A DNA stretch of 32,582 bases from Ruegeria sp. A3M17 (GCF_003318255.1 NZ_QOCF01000010.1:1-32582), one strand, 5' to 3'; positions 15,664-24,963 are shown, counted from the stretch's first letter. Program-made: numbers and translations. The notes: a model not told the origin generated them from the letters alone.

Positions 15664-16884
15664 ATGTCACTGAACCGCCGTAAATTCTTCGCCAGCACCG
15701 CAGCCCTTGCAGGGGCTTCAATGTTGCCACGCGCAGTGATGGCCGCAGACACGATCAAGCTGGGCTCGATTTTGGATACTTCCGGCATTTTTGATGCTTA
15801 TGGCAAGCCGATGGACATGGCCGCACGTCTGGCCGTGGACGAGATCAACGCCGCTGGTGGACTACTGGGCAAACAGGTCGAAGTCGTGGCTTATGACACC
15901 CAGTCCGACATGGCGCTGTATTCACAATATGGCCAGCAATTGACCCGCCAGGACCAGGTGGATGTCGTACATGGTGGCATTCTGTCGGCCTCGCGAGAAG
16001 CAATCCGCCAGACAATGCGCAAAACAAGAACGCCTTACTTCTACAATGTGCTTTACGAAGGCGGTGTTTGTGACCGGAACATCTTTATTAACGGGGTAAC
16101 ACCAGCCCAGCAGGTTGAGGCGCTTGTTCCATACGCCATGGGGAAGTCCGGCAAGAAGGTCTATATTCTGGCCGCCGACTATAACTATGGTCAGATCACC
16201 GCACGCTGGATTCAGAAATTCGTGGCCGACAATGGCGGTGAGACGGTGGGTGTCGACTTCTTCCCGCTGGATGTCAGCGATTTTGGTTCTACCATCGCGA
16301 AAATTCAGTCTGTTGGTCCCGATCTCGTGATTGCCCCGCTTGTGGGCGGCGCGCATCTGTCGTTCTTCCGACAGTGGGCAGCCGCTGGTATGAAAGACCG
16401 CATTCCACTGGCCTCGACCACTTTAGGCGTAGGCAACGAGCACAAGGTTCTGACGCCGGAGGAAGGCAACGGGATCATGGTTGCCTACAACTACAGCCAG
16501 GAGCTTGATACACCCGCAAATAACGCCTTCAAAGAAAAGTGGGCAGATGCCTACGGTGACAGCAACCTGATCCATGAGATCGCCGTATCGAACTATCAGG
16601 GTGTAATGACCTGGGCTGAAGCCGTGCGTCAGGCAGGGTCGATGGACCGCGATGCGTTGATTGCGGCTCTGGAATCTGGGCTGTCGATCGATGGACCGGC
16701 GGGCAAGATCACGGTCGATCCAAAAACCCACCACGCAGTGCTGGATGTTCACATCATGGAAATCGAAGACCAGGGCATGAAGGTGATCGAAACGCTGCCA
16801 CAGCGCCAGCCAATCGATACTCAGGCTGTGTGCGATCTTTCCGCCAACCCGGATGACAACACGCAGTACGAAATCGAAATCTGA
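15664..16884 (+). CDS. Amide/urea-type ABC transporter substrate-binding protein (Tat-exported)
   Basis: This 406-residue protein begins with a twin-arginine signal (SLNRRKFFASTAALAGASML, then PRAVMAA). The mature type I periplasmic binding fold runs from DTIKLGSILDTSGIFDAYGK onwards. Features such as MDMAARLAVDEINAAGGLLG, YNVLYEGGVCDRN and KVYILAADYNYGQ are those of the UrtA/FmdD group that captures urea and short amides; the precise ligand cannot be read from sequence. GGGAGGAAA precedes the ATG. The gene heads a complete importer with permeases, ATPase and the ATPase-amidase fusion encoded after it. The Tat signal implies that it folds in the cytoplasm before export. Confidence 0.92.
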   Translation: MSLNRRKFFASTAALAGASMLPRAVMAADTIKLGSILDTSGIFDAYGKPMDMAARLAVDEINAAGGLLGKQVEVVAYDTQSDMALYSQYGQQLTRQDQVDVVHGGILSASREAIRQTMRKTRTPYFYNVLYEGGVCDRNIFINGVTPAQQVEALVPYAMGKSGKKVYILAADYNYGQITARWIQKFVADNGGETVGVDFFPLDVSDFGSTIAKIQSVGPDLVIAPLVGGAHLSFFRQWAAAGMKDRIPLASTTLGVGNEHKVLTPEEGNGIMVAYNYSQELDTPANNAFKEKWADAYGDSNLIHEIAVSNYQGVMTWAEAVRQAGSMDRDALIAALESGLSIDGPAGKITVDPKTHHAVLDVHIMEIEDQGMKVIETLPQRQPIDTQAVCDLSANPDDNTQYEIEI

Positions 16885-16970
16885 TCTCCCTCAGATTTCG
16901 TCGGGGCGGCAATGTCGCCTCGCACGCCAATTGCCGCGCTACCTTATCCTTCCAACGGAAACACCTTCTC

Positions 16971-17837
16971 ATGGACTTAACCGTCGTCATTCTTGTCGAA
17001 ATGCTCTACGCGGTCGCCTCGCTGATCCTGATCAGCGCCGGGCTTGCGGTTGTTTTCGGCATGATGAAAGTGATCAACCTCGCCCATGGCGAATTCATGA
17101 TGATGGGCGGGTACGCGACCATCACCGCCGTAAACCTTGGTGTGAACATTTTTGTGGCTATGCTGATCATTGCGCCCCTTGTGGTCGGTCTGATCGGGCT
17201 TGTGGTCGAACGGCTGGTTATCCGTCATCTTTACGGACGGTTGGTCGATACGATGTTGGCGACCTGGGGGCTGAGCCTGTTCTTCATTGGTCTCGCCACC
17301 ATGATCTTTGGCAATACAACGACCGGGATCTCGACGCCGATCCCAGGCTTTGCCATCGGAAACTATCAGATCAATGGCTATAATTTCTTCATCATCGTGG
17401 TCGCAATTCTGTTGCTGATCGGAATGCTTTCGATCCTGAAGGCCACGCGCGCCGGGCTGATCGCACGAGGGGCGATGCAGCGCTCGGATATGGCTGCGGC
17501 TTTGGGTTACAGTCCCGACCGCATTTACATGGCGACCTTCTTTTGTGGTTCTGCTCTCTCTGGATTGGCCGGAGCCGTGCTCGCGCCACTGGTTGGCCTC
17601 GTGCCGACATCTGGTGGGGCATACATCGCCAAGGCGTTTATCACCGTGATCGCAGGCGGACCATCCTTGATCGCAGGTCTCTTCTCGAGCGCTGGGTTCT
17701 TCGGCGTGGTGAACCAGATATTCACCTTCGCCATTTCGCCGGTGATCGGTGAAGTTGCTCTGCTAGTCGCAGCGGTCGTCCTGCTTCGCCTGCTGCCACA
17801 AGGCATTACCGGCAAGTTTTTCAAAGGGAAGCTATAG
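16971..17837 (+). CDS. Branched-chain amino acid/urea-type ABC permease, LivH/UrtB-like
   Basis: This 288-residue inner membrane protein has about eight hydrophobic segments and the hallmark signature of LivH-type permeases, VFGMMKVINLAHGEFMMMGG at about residues 28-47. The segment AAALGYSPDRIYMATFFCGS, then ALSGLAGA, is the ATPase-contact loop with the next helix. UrtB proteins are often longer because of an N-terminal extension that is absent here. The next gene starts on the base after its stop, so the two permeases are coupled and form a heterodimeric channel. Confidence 0.93.
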   Translation: MDLTVVILVEMLYAVASLILISAGLAVVFGMMKVINLAHGEFMMMGGYATITAVNLGVNIFVAMLIIAPLVVGLIGLVVERLVIRHLYGRLVDTMLATWGLSLFFIGLATMIFGNTTTGISTPIPGFAIGNYQINGYNFFIIVVAILLLIGMLSILKATRAGLIARGAMQRSDMAAALGYSPDRIYMATFFCGSALSGLAGAVLAPLVGLVPTSGGAYIAKAFITVIAGGPSLIAGLFSSAGFFGVVNQIFTFAISPVIGEVALLVAAVVLLRLLPQGITGKFFKGKL

Positions 17838-18875
17838 ATGCCCGGGAGCCTGTCAAAAGACGCGATAACGATCATCCTTGTCACGGCTATCCTAATCTGG
17901 GTGATGCCGTTGATGATCGGCACCTACACGCTGACCGTTCTGATCGTCTATGGCATGTTAGGGCTGAGCCTTGGCTTGATCTGGGGCTTCGGCGGTATCC
18001 TCTGCTTTGGCCAAGCCGCGTTTTTTGGGCTCGGGGCCTACACCTATGCTGTAGCGGCCATCAACATCGGTGAAAGCACGGTTCCGATGATCCTTGCCGT
18101 TATTGTTCCGGCAGCGTTCGCTGCTTTGCTTGGTGCAATGATGTTCTACGGGCGACTGAACGATGTCTACCTTGGCGTCATCACTTTGGTTGTGACACTG
18201 ATCCTATTCAAGTTCATCAACTCCACCGCCGGACCGCAATATTTGATTGGAAACGCCAGACTGGGCGGATTTAACGGCATTCCCGGTTTTCAGACATTGA
18301 ACGTCCCCGGCCGTCCGGACGACTACATCTGGGGAGACAGCTATTTCTATGTCTGTGCCGTTTTGCTTGGGCTGGTGTTCTTCCTTGTTTCGGCTTTGCT
18401 TAGGTCAAGCTTTGGCCGCATCGCCGTTGGCATTCGCGAAAATGAAACCCGCATGTCCCTTTTGGGCTATGACGTTAGGGCCAGAAAGACCGTTTTGTTT
18501 GCCGCCGGAGCCGCAATTGCTGGGCTGGCCGGTGCGCTGTTCGCGAACTGGGCCGAAATTGTAACCCCAAGCTTGTTTTCCCTTGGCCAATCGGCCGAGA
18601 TTATCATCTGGTGCATCGTTGGCGGGCTGGGTACGCGCTTGGGCCCGGTCCTTGGTGCCGCCGGACTGGCCTATTTGAAGTTCCTTCTGGGCCAGCAAAG
18701 CTTGGTGGATAACACACTGATCACAGGGCTGATTTTGGTGCTGTTCGTCCTCTTCCTGCCAAAAGGCGTTGTTCCGGCATTGGCGGGTCTCTGGAAAGTG
18801 AGTTTCGGCCGCCGCCCATTGGGCCGCATTCATCAGCAACGTCGCATGAGAAACCGAGGTCGAGTAAATGGTTGA
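17838..18875 (+). CDS. Branched-chain amino acid/urea-type ABC permease, LivM/UrtC-like
   Basis: This 345-residue inner membrane protein has the LivM-type signature ILCFGQAAFFGLGAYTYAVA (about residues 54-73) and the cytoplasmic coupling segment GRIAVGIRENETRMSLLGYD. Like LivM it has about nine hydrophobic stretches; the C-terminal tail after LPKGVVPALAGLWK is strongly basic. Its stop overlaps the start of the ATPase gene by 8 bases. With the preceding permease it forms the membrane channel. Confidence 0.93.
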   Translation: MPGSLSKDAITIILVTAILIWVMPLMIGTYTLTVLIVYGMLGLSLGLIWGFGGILCFGQAAFFGLGAYTYAVAAINIGESTVPMILAVIVPAAFAALLGAMMFYGRLNDVYLGVITLVVTLILFKFINSTAGPQYLIGNARLGGFNGIPGFQTLNVPGRPDDYIWGDSYFYVCAVLLGLVFFLVSALLRSSFGRIAVGIRENETRMSLLGYDVRARKTVLFAAGAAIAGLAGALFANWAEIVTPSLFSLGQSAEIIIWCIVGGLGTRLGPVLGAAGLAYLKFLLGQQSLVDNTLITGLILVLFVLFLPKGVVPALAGLWKVSFGRRPLGRIHQQRRMRNRGRVNG

Positions 18876-19584
18876 AACTGTTCTCGAAACTCATGGGCTG
18901 ACGATGCGCTTTGGCGGTGTTGTCGCGTCTGACAACGTTGATTTCAAACTCCGCGCACGCGAGCTGCGTTGCCTGATCGGTCCGAACGGCGCCGGTAAAT
19001 CCACCTTCTTCAAATGCGTAACGGGGTTGCAAACACCAACAGAAGGCGAGGTTTACATGCGCGGGGTGGAAACCACCCATTGGATGCCTCATCAAATCGC
19101 CTCGCTGGGCGTGGGCATTAAGACGCAAACACCCAACGTCATGGACAGCCTCAGCGTGTTTGAAAACATCTGGCTTGCGGCGCGGCGGTTTCACGACCCA
19201 AAGGATGCCAATCGGAAGACACAGGAAATCATCGAACGTCTCGCCCTGGGCTCGATTGCACGGGACGATCTTGGGCGGCTGGCTCATGGCGAGCGACAAC
19301 GCGTTGAACTCGGCCTTGTCGCTGTCGGGGACCCCTGGCTGGTGCTTCTGGACGAACCGGCGGCCGGCATGAGCGCCGAAGATGTCGAGCGGATGACAGA
19401 GATCATCCATGAGCTGAACAAAACCGCTGCGATCATCATCGTTGAGCATGACATGCAGTTCATACGCTCAATTGCCCAGGTGGTGACGGTGTTCCACCAG
19501 GGAAAGGTACTGATGGAAGATCACGTTGATCGCGTCATGTCAGATCCCACCGTTCGAAACGTCTATCTTGGAAAGAAGGTCTGA
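18868..19584 (+). CDS. ABC transporter ATP-binding protein, LivG/UrtD-like
   Basis: This 238-residue ATPase has Walker A GPNGAGKST (residues 38-46), the Q-loop region GIKTQTPNVMDSLSVFEN, the C-loop variant LAHGERQRVELG in place of LSGGQ, and Walker B WLVLLDEPAAGMS followed by the H-loop IIVEHD. The AHGE-type signature and the LivG/UrtD-like LDEPAAGM place it with the first of the two ATPases in this class of importers. It overlaps the upstream permease gene by 8 bases, and the fusion ATPase-amidase begins one base after its stop (TGAGATG). Confidence 0.94.
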   Translation: MVETVLETHGLTMRFGGVVASDNVDFKLRARELRCLIGPNGAGKSTFFKCVTGLQTPTEGEVYMRGVETTHWMPHQIASLGVGIKTQTPNVMDSLSVFENIWLAARRFHDPKDANRKTQEIIERLALGSIARDDLGRLAHGERQRVELGLVAVGDPWLVLLDEPAAGMSAEDVERMTEIIHELNKTAAIIIVEHDMQFIRSIAQVVTVFHQGKVLMEDHVDRVMSDPTVRNVYLGKKV

Positions 19585-19585
19585 G

Positions 19586-21943
19586 ATGAGTGACGACGCG
19601 ACAAACATACTCGAAGTCAAAGGTGTCTCGGGCGGGTATGGCAAAGTGCCAATCCTGCATGGGATCGAATTCGCGGTAGCTGAAAATGAGGTTGTAGGCA
19701 TTCTGGGCCATAACGGCATGGGCAAGACCACCCTGCTGAAAACACTCATGGGGTTCCTGCCCGCGGGGTCCGGGACGATCAGGTTTCATTCAACCGACAT
19801 CACCGGGATGTCACCATTCGAGCGGGCAGGATTGGGGCTTGGCTATGTACCCCAAGGGCGGGGAATTTTCCCGCAATTGACCGTTCGCGACAATTTACGG
19901 TTCGCCTGGCATGAATATGCGGGTGCTTCCGAAAGCGACGTTATGGAAGCTGTGCTGGGGGATTTTCCGCGCCTACGTCCACTGCTTGATCGTGAAGGTG
20001 GCGCGCTGTCTGGCGGTGAACAACAATTGCTGGCGCTTGCCCGCTGCCTGATGGGCGATCCGGACTTCCTTCTGTTGGATGAACCGACCGAGGGAATCCA
20101 ACCTTCGATCATCGAAGAGATGGGTGAAACGCTGCTGGCGCTGCGCGAAAGCCGGGGACTTTCCATTCTTCTTGTCGAACAGAATTTCGACTTCATCGCC
20201 GACTTGTCCGACCGGGTTCTTGTACTTGAACGTGGTCGCATTGCTGGGGAACTCAGCAAATCCGATCTGTCTGATCAGGCCAAGGTCGATCAGTTCCTCG
20301 GCTTCGGGGCGGCCCGTTCGACCCGAGGGCAGGCCAACGCACGTCCGGCGGCCCCGCAAACATCCGCAACACGAACCAAATCTCAGGCAGTAACCGAGAG
20401 CCCACCGGCTGCCGCAAGCGTGGTAACGAACATGACCATAAAACGACCAACCCTTTCGCAGATGCGTGACATGGCCAGCCGGTTTGGAATGAACCTGTCC
20501 GACGAAGATCTGAACGAATACCGCGAGATCATCGAACCTTATATGCAAGCCTATGACCGTCTGGATGCAATGCCGGATTACCTGCCTGAGGTCCGCTATC
20601 CTCGCAGCCCTGGCCATTTCCCGAACCCGACCGAAAATCCTCTGAACGCATGGTACGTCAAAACAGAAGTGCGCGGCGCGCCGGATGGCAAGCTGCGCGG
20701 CAAGCGCATCGCTTTGAAGGACACGATTTGCCTCGCTGGCGTTCCGATGATGAATGGCTCGTCCATCATGGAAGGCTATACGCCCGAGATTGACGCCACC
20801 ATCGTGACTCGAATGCTGGATGCCGGGGCGGTCATCACCGGCAAAGCACATTGCGAAAATTTCTGTCTTTCGGGTGGCTCACACACCAACGCCAAAGGGC
20901 CAATTCATAACCCATGGAAGCGTGGTTACATGGCGGGCGGCTCCTCCGGTGGATCGGCAGCGCTGGTGGCTGCGGGTGAAGTGGACATGGCAATTGCAGG
21001 TGATCAGGGTGGCTCAGTGCGCATTCCGTCCTCAAATTGTGGCGTCTACGGAATGAAACCCACCCACGGACTTGTCCCGTATACTGGTGCGATGCCAATC
21101 GAACAGACTATTGACCACCTTGGACCTGTGACAAACAACGTTGCCGACAATGCGTTGCTGCTTGAGGTGCTGGCCGGCGAAGACGGGCTTGATCCGCGCC
21201 AGTACAAACCAACGGTCTATAGCTATACCGAAGCGCTGGGTCGCGGTGCGCATGGGATGCGGATCGGCATTTTGAAGGAAGGCTTCGGGCACGAAAATTC
21301 CGAAGCTGACGTTGATGCAAAGGTCATGCAAGCCGCAGATCGGTTTCGCGAACTGGGTGCGCGGGTGGAAGAAGTTTCCATCCCCGAGCATTACACAGCA
21401 ATGGATGCGTGGACCGCGATTACACTCGAGGGTCTTCAAGACGGCATGATGTGGGGCAATTCAACCGGAACCAATTACCGTGGCCTCTTCCTGCCTTCGA
21501 TGACGGACCATATGGCGCAATGGCAAGGTCGCGCGGATGAGCTGAGTCATTCACTCAAGGCCTGCATGTTCGTGGGCGAACATTTCCAGCGGCAATATCG
21601 CGGACGCTTCTACGGCAAAGGCCAGAACATCATGCGGCTCTGTAACGAACGCTATCTGGCGGCGCTAAAGCAATATGATTTGCTGCTGATGCCGACACTG
21701 CCCATCAAACCGCAGCCACATCCGCCCGCTGACTGCTCGCTCAGTCTTTACGTGCAGCGGGCCTTTGAAATGGTTCCCAACACAGCACCCTTTAACGGTG
21801 GACTACCTGCTATGAGCATACCCTGCGGGCTGAGCGAAGGTCTGCCAATTGGCATGATGCTGGTCGGGCCACACTACGGTGAGATGAAGATTTATCAGGC
21901 TGCGGATGCATTCGAGCAATCGGGCGACTGGCGCAACATGTAA
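19586..21943 (+). CDS. Fusion of LivF/UrtE-like ABC ATPase and amidase-signature amidase
   Basis: One uninterrupted 785-residue frame encodes two complete enzymes. Residues 1-240 are a LivF/UrtE-type ATPase: Walker A GHNGMGKTT (41-49), GYVPQGRGIFPQLTV, signature LSGGEQ (141-146), Walker B FLLLDEP (161-167) and LLVEQN. Residues 241-282 are an Ala/Pro/Thr-rich linker. Residues 283-785 are an amidase-signature hydrolase with the Ser-cisSer-Lys triad intact: Lys378 (ALKDT), Ser453 (GGSSGGS) and Ser477 (GDQGGSVRIPSS). The 24-residue spacing of the serines is as in the family. ATG 19586 follows the UrtD stop by one base; a possible internal ATG at 20432 has no ribosome-binding site. It would tether amide hydrolysis to the importer's cytoplasmic face. 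Sequencing error joining two genes is conceivable but would have to remove both a stop and a start. Confidence 0.93.
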   Translation: MSDDATNILEVKGVSGGYGKVPILHGIEFAVAENEVVGILGHNGMGKTTLLKTLMGFLPAGSGTIRFHSTDITGMSPFERAGLGLGYVPQGRGIFPQLTVRDNLRFAWHEYAGASESDVMEAVLGDFPRLRPLLDREGGALSGGEQQLLALARCLMGDPDFLLLDEPTEGIQPSIIEEMGETLLALRESRGLSILLVEQNFDFIADLSDRVLVLERGRIAGELSKSDLSDQAKVDQFLGFGAARSTRGQANARPAAPQTSATRTKSQAVTESPPAAASVVTNMTIKRPTLSQMRDMASRFGMNLSDEDLNEYREIIEPYMQAYDRLDAMPDYLPEVRYPRSPGHFPNPTENPLNAWYVKTEVRGAPDGKLRGKRIALKDTICLAGVPMMNGSSIMEGYTPEIDATIVTRMLDAGAVITGKAHCENFCLSGGSHTNAKGPIHNPWKRGYMAGGSSGGSAALVAAGEVDMAIAGDQGGSVRIPSSNCGVYGMKPTHGLVPYTGAMPIEQTIDHLGPVTNNVADNALLLEVLAGEDGLDPRQYKPTVYSYTEALGRGAHGMRIGILKEGFGHENSEADVDAKVMQAADRFRELGARVEEVSIPEHYTAMDAWTAITLEGLQDGMMWGNSTGTNYRGLFLPSMTDHMAQWQGRADELSHSLKACMFVGEHFQRQYRGRFYGKGQNIMRLCNERYLAALKQYDLLLMPTLPIKPQPHPPADCSLSLYVQRAFEMVPNTAPFNGGLPAMSIPCGLSEGLPIGMMLVGPHYGEMKIYQAADAFEQSGDWRNM

Positions 21944-21955
21944 GGGAGGATCGAC

Positions 21956-23704
21956 ATGTCAATCCTGAGCGAAAGTCTGGCAGCTCGTGTTTCTGAATGG
22001 GATGTAAGAACCGAGGCAACCGATGAAGTAACAGCGCCTCAAGACGGCAAATCTTATGTTCGCGGTCCCTCAATCCCACCGTTGGCCTATATCACCATTC
22101 CCCAGCTTCTGCGCGATGCCGTTTCGCGATTTGGCCCCCGGGAGGCCGCCGTGTTCCATGAACAAGGCGTTCGGATGAGCTATTACGATCTGGACCGCGC
22201 CGTTGACGAATTGGCCTCCGGGTTACTGGCGCTCGGATTAGAAAAAGGTGATCGCATCGGCATCTGGTCGCCCAATCGTTACGAATGGGTGCTAACCCAA
22301 TTTGCCACTGCCCGTGTCGGGCTTGTTCTGGTGAACATCAATCCAGCTTATCGCCTGGGTGAGCTCGAATACGCCTTGAACAAGGTCGGCTGCAAAGCCC
22401 TTATCGCGGCCAAGTCATTCAAGTCTTCCGATTACGCTGGCATGATCCGCACTCTCGCCCCCGAGATTGAGGATTGCGAACCGGGACGTCTGCGTGCAGC
22501 GAAACTTCCGCATCTGCGCAGCGTCATAATCATGGAAGATCAACCGGGTCGCGGTGCGTATTCTTTCGAAACGCTGCAAAACCTCGGCGGACCGGCCCAG
22601 CATCTCCGGCTGCCAGAGATTGACAGAATGCTCGGTCCTGACGACGCCATCAACATTCAATTCACCTCCGGTACGACAGGAATGCCCAAAGGGGCCACGC
22701 TTTCGCATTACAACATCGTCAACAATGCGCGCTTTGTAACCGATCGCATTGGCCTGTCCGAGACGGACCGGTTGGCGATTCCAGTGCCCCTTTATCACTG
22801 TTTTGGCATGGTCATGGGCGTGCTCGGCGTTGTCAGCAAAGGGGCGACCATGATCTTCCCCGGCGAAGGTTTTGATGCCGCGCAGACACTTGATGCGCTG
22901 TCGCAAGAGCGGTGCACGGCCCTTTACGGCGTGCCAACAATGTTTGTGGCGATGCTTGAAAATCTTGAAGGTAATCCGCGTGATCTGTCCAGCATGCGCA
23001 CCGGCATTATGGCCGGGGCACCCTGTCCCGTAGAGGTGATGCAGCGCGTGAACTCGGACATGAACATGAAAGAGGTCACAATCTGCTATGGGATGACTGA
23101 AACCTCGCCTGTATCCTTCCAGAGTTTCGTGGAGGATCCCACCGATAAACGATGCGAAACAGTCGGCCGCGTTCATCCGAACCTTGAGGTGAAGATCGTC
23201 GATCAGGAGGGGCAAATTGTGCCCGTTGGCACGCAAGGCGAGCTCTGCACCCGTGGGTATTCGGTCATGAAGGGGTATTGGGAGGACGCTGAAAAGACCT
23301 CCGAGAGCATCGTAGATGGTTGGATGCATACCGGCGATCTTGCCGTGTTCGACCATGATGGCTTTTGCTCGGTTGTGGGACGAGTAAAGGACATGATCAT
23401 CCGTGGTGGAGAAAACATATATCCGCGCGAGATCGAGGAATACCTGATGCGGCATCCAAAGGTCAGCGATGTACAGGTCTTCGGCATTCCTGATGAGAAG
23501 TTCGGCGAGGAAGTTTGCGCCTGGGCAATTGCCAAGCCCGGAACGGACCTGACCGAATCCGAGCTTCACGACGCGCTGAAAGGACAGATCGCGCACTTCA
23601 AAGTACCGCGTCACATTCGCATCGTCGACGAACTTCCAATGACGATCACCGGAAAACCACAGAAGTTCGTGATGCGGGATAAAATGGTTGAAATGCTTGG
23701 ATAG
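21956..23704 (+). CDS. AMP-forming acyl-CoA synthetase
   Basis: This 582-residue member of the ANL superfamily activates a carboxylic acid to acyl-AMP and then to the CoA thioester. The ATP loop TSGTTGMPKGA is at residues 237-247, and the A5 motif is TICYGMTETSPVS. The GWMHTGDLAVFDHDGF and RGGENIYPREIEEYL segments and the C-terminal catalytic lysine (Lys567, in PMTITGKPQK) are all present. It has a strong GGGAGG ribosome-binding site 12 bases after the amidase stop. Its acid is probably the amidase product. Chain length or aromatic preference cannot be deduced; overall it resembles the FadD/medium-chain branch. It is the last gene of the operon. Confidence 0.93.
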   Translation: MSILSESLAARVSEWDVRTEATDEVTAPQDGKSYVRGPSIPPLAYITIPQLLRDAVSRFGPREAAVFHEQGVRMSYYDLDRAVDELASGLLALGLEKGDRIGIWSPNRYEWVLTQFATARVGLVLVNINPAYRLGELEYALNKVGCKALIAAKSFKSSDYAGMIRTLAPEIEDCEPGRLRAAKLPHLRSVIIMEDQPGRGAYSFETLQNLGGPAQHLRLPEIDRMLGPDDAINIQFTSGTTGMPKGATLSHYNIVNNARFVTDRIGLSETDRLAIPVPLYHCFGMVMGVLGVVSKGATMIFPGEGFDAAQTLDALSQERCTALYGVPTMFVAMLENLEGNPRDLSSMRTGIMAGAPCPVEVMQRVNSDMNMKEVTICYGMTETSPVSFQSFVEDPTDKRCETVGRVHPNLEVKIVDQEGQIVPVGTQGELCTRGYSVMKGYWEDAEKTSESIVDGWMHTGDLAVFDHDGFCSVVGRVKDMIIRGGENIYPREIEEYLMRHPKVSDVQVFGIPDEKFGEEVCAWAIAKPGTDLTESELHDALKGQIAHFKVPRHIRIVDELPMTITGKPQKFVMRDKMVEMLG

Positions 23705-23789
23705 CAATATTCGCGAAAAATGCGGCATCCGTACCATTGGGCTCGATCCGAACAACTACCTCGGAGCGGCTGTAGGTCTGATTTGGATT

Positions 23790-23813
23790 GGCGGACGGCA
23801 TGTGCCGCCCGCC
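23790..23813. terminator. Hairpin between the operon and the integrase gene
   Basis: The arms GGCGG-A-CGGC (23790-23799) and GCCG-C-CCGCC (23804-23813) pair with a single A/C mismatch around the loop ATGT. It stands between two converging genes, 85 bases after the ligase stop and 8 bases before the recombinase stop. No T-run is present on either side, so its efficiency as a terminator is uncertain. Confidence 0.5.
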
Positions 23814-23821
23814 AACTTGGT

Positions 23822-24454
23822 TCAAATGTCGATTTGTTCGGCGATGCTCAACGCATCTTCAAGTTCGACACCAAGATATCTGACCGTGCTGTCAACCTTT
23901 GTGTGACCGAGCAGCAGTTGAACGGCCCTGAGATTTCCGGTTTTGCGGTAGATCTCCGCCGCCTTGGTCCGGCGTAGCGAATGGGTGCCGTAACCGCTGG
24001 GCTCCAGCCCAATCGCAGCCACCCAATCCCGCACAAGTCGACCATATTGGCGAGTTGAGATATGTGGGCGGTCATGAAACCGGCTCGGAAACATGAAACG
24101 GCAGCCAATCATTTCCGGCGATTTGACCCACGCGGCAATCGTATCACGCGTGTTTTCAGAGAGTTCGAACTGAACGGGCCGCTTGGTTTTGCTCTGGACT
24201 ACGGACACCCTTTCGCGAACGCATCCATCCCTCACCAAGTCGGTGACGGCCAGTTTCACCAAATCGCATCCACGAAGCTTGCTATCAATCGCCGCGTTGA
24301 ACAAAGCAAGATCGCGCAGGTTGTCCGCCAGTTCGAGCCGTGCGCGGATCGCCCAGACCTGTTTCGGCAACAGTGGTCGTTTCTGGCCGATGACCCGACC
24401 CTTGTTCCAGACTCTTCGTTTCGGGGTCACAGCGGGAAGTTGGACTCTTGGCAT
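23822..24454 (-). CDS. Short tyrosine recombinase/integrase
   Basis: This 210-residue protein consists almost only of the catalytic domain of tyrosine recombinases. The active-site residues are present: Arg61 (SKLRGCDL), Lys89 or Lys91 (SKTKRP), His158-x-x-Arg161 (GTHSLRRTKA), His184 (LLGHTK) and Tyr193 (VRYLGVE). The N-terminal SAM-like core-binding domain of phage integrases is missing, but this short form with MPRVQLPAVTPKRR at its start recurs in Roseobacter genomes, so it is likely complete. ATG 24454 was chosen over the upstream frame on that basis. It converges on the amide operon. No att repeat or tRNA target was found nearby. Confidence 0.85.
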   Translation of the reverse strand: MPRVQLPAVTPKRRVWNKGRVIGQKRPLLPKQVWAIRARLELADNLRDLALFNAAIDSKLRGCDLVKLAVTDLVRDGCVRERVSVVQSKTKRPVQFELSENTRDTIAAWVKSPEMIGCRFMFPSRFHDRPHISTRQYGRLVRDWVAAIGLEPSGYGTHSLRRTKAAEIYRKTGNLRAVQLLLGHTKVDSTVRYLGVELEDALSIAEQIDI

Positions 24455-24963
24455 GGTTTGCCCTCCAATCCTCCCGCCAAGCCCAGACATCAGCACCGCG
24501 CTGACGCAGGAATTTTACCGTCGGTTTGAATGGCCGTTGTCTGATTGCCTGTTCGTTGAGAAACGCCGCAGACGCATTGGGCGGCTTTGAGCCCAAAGGA
24601 ACGGATGCTGCGACACGCACGAAAGGCGGCTTACAAACGCGGTATGCGATTCGATTAAGAACTCTGATCAATAAGTCAAAGAGACAACATGATCGATCAA
24701 GAGCAATGAAAAAGAGTTCTCGCTACTTATGATAAGCTGATTAACCAGCGAGGGTTGCCGGGTGTACTTGTTAAACCAATGCGCGCGGATTGGTGTGGAC
24801 ACAAAATGGCGGATCGTGACAAAAAAATCGCCGTTTTGATCATCAAGAAGCTTCAGAAGAGATTTGCAGCGTCACATCTGCACGAACCAAAGATCCTGAT
24901 ACAGGGGTACGGTGCAAAGACGTATCCCGGCGAAGCCGAAGAACGGACCTCTAGTCTGACTGA
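24455..24963. other. Intergenic stretch upstream of the recombinase
   Basis: No gene is supported on either strand. A weak open frame near 24755-24973 begins with TTG, has no ribosome-binding site and overlaps the next gene. The sequence changes from G+C-rich to more A+T-rich at about 24640, possibly a junction of transferred DNA. The recombinase promoter should lie in the first 100 bases. Confidence 0.4.

Noticed and set aside
22415..23755. Minus-strand open frame of 446 codons
   Set aside because: It is the antisense shadow of the acyl-CoA synthetase gene; its His- and Arg-rich translation has no motif.
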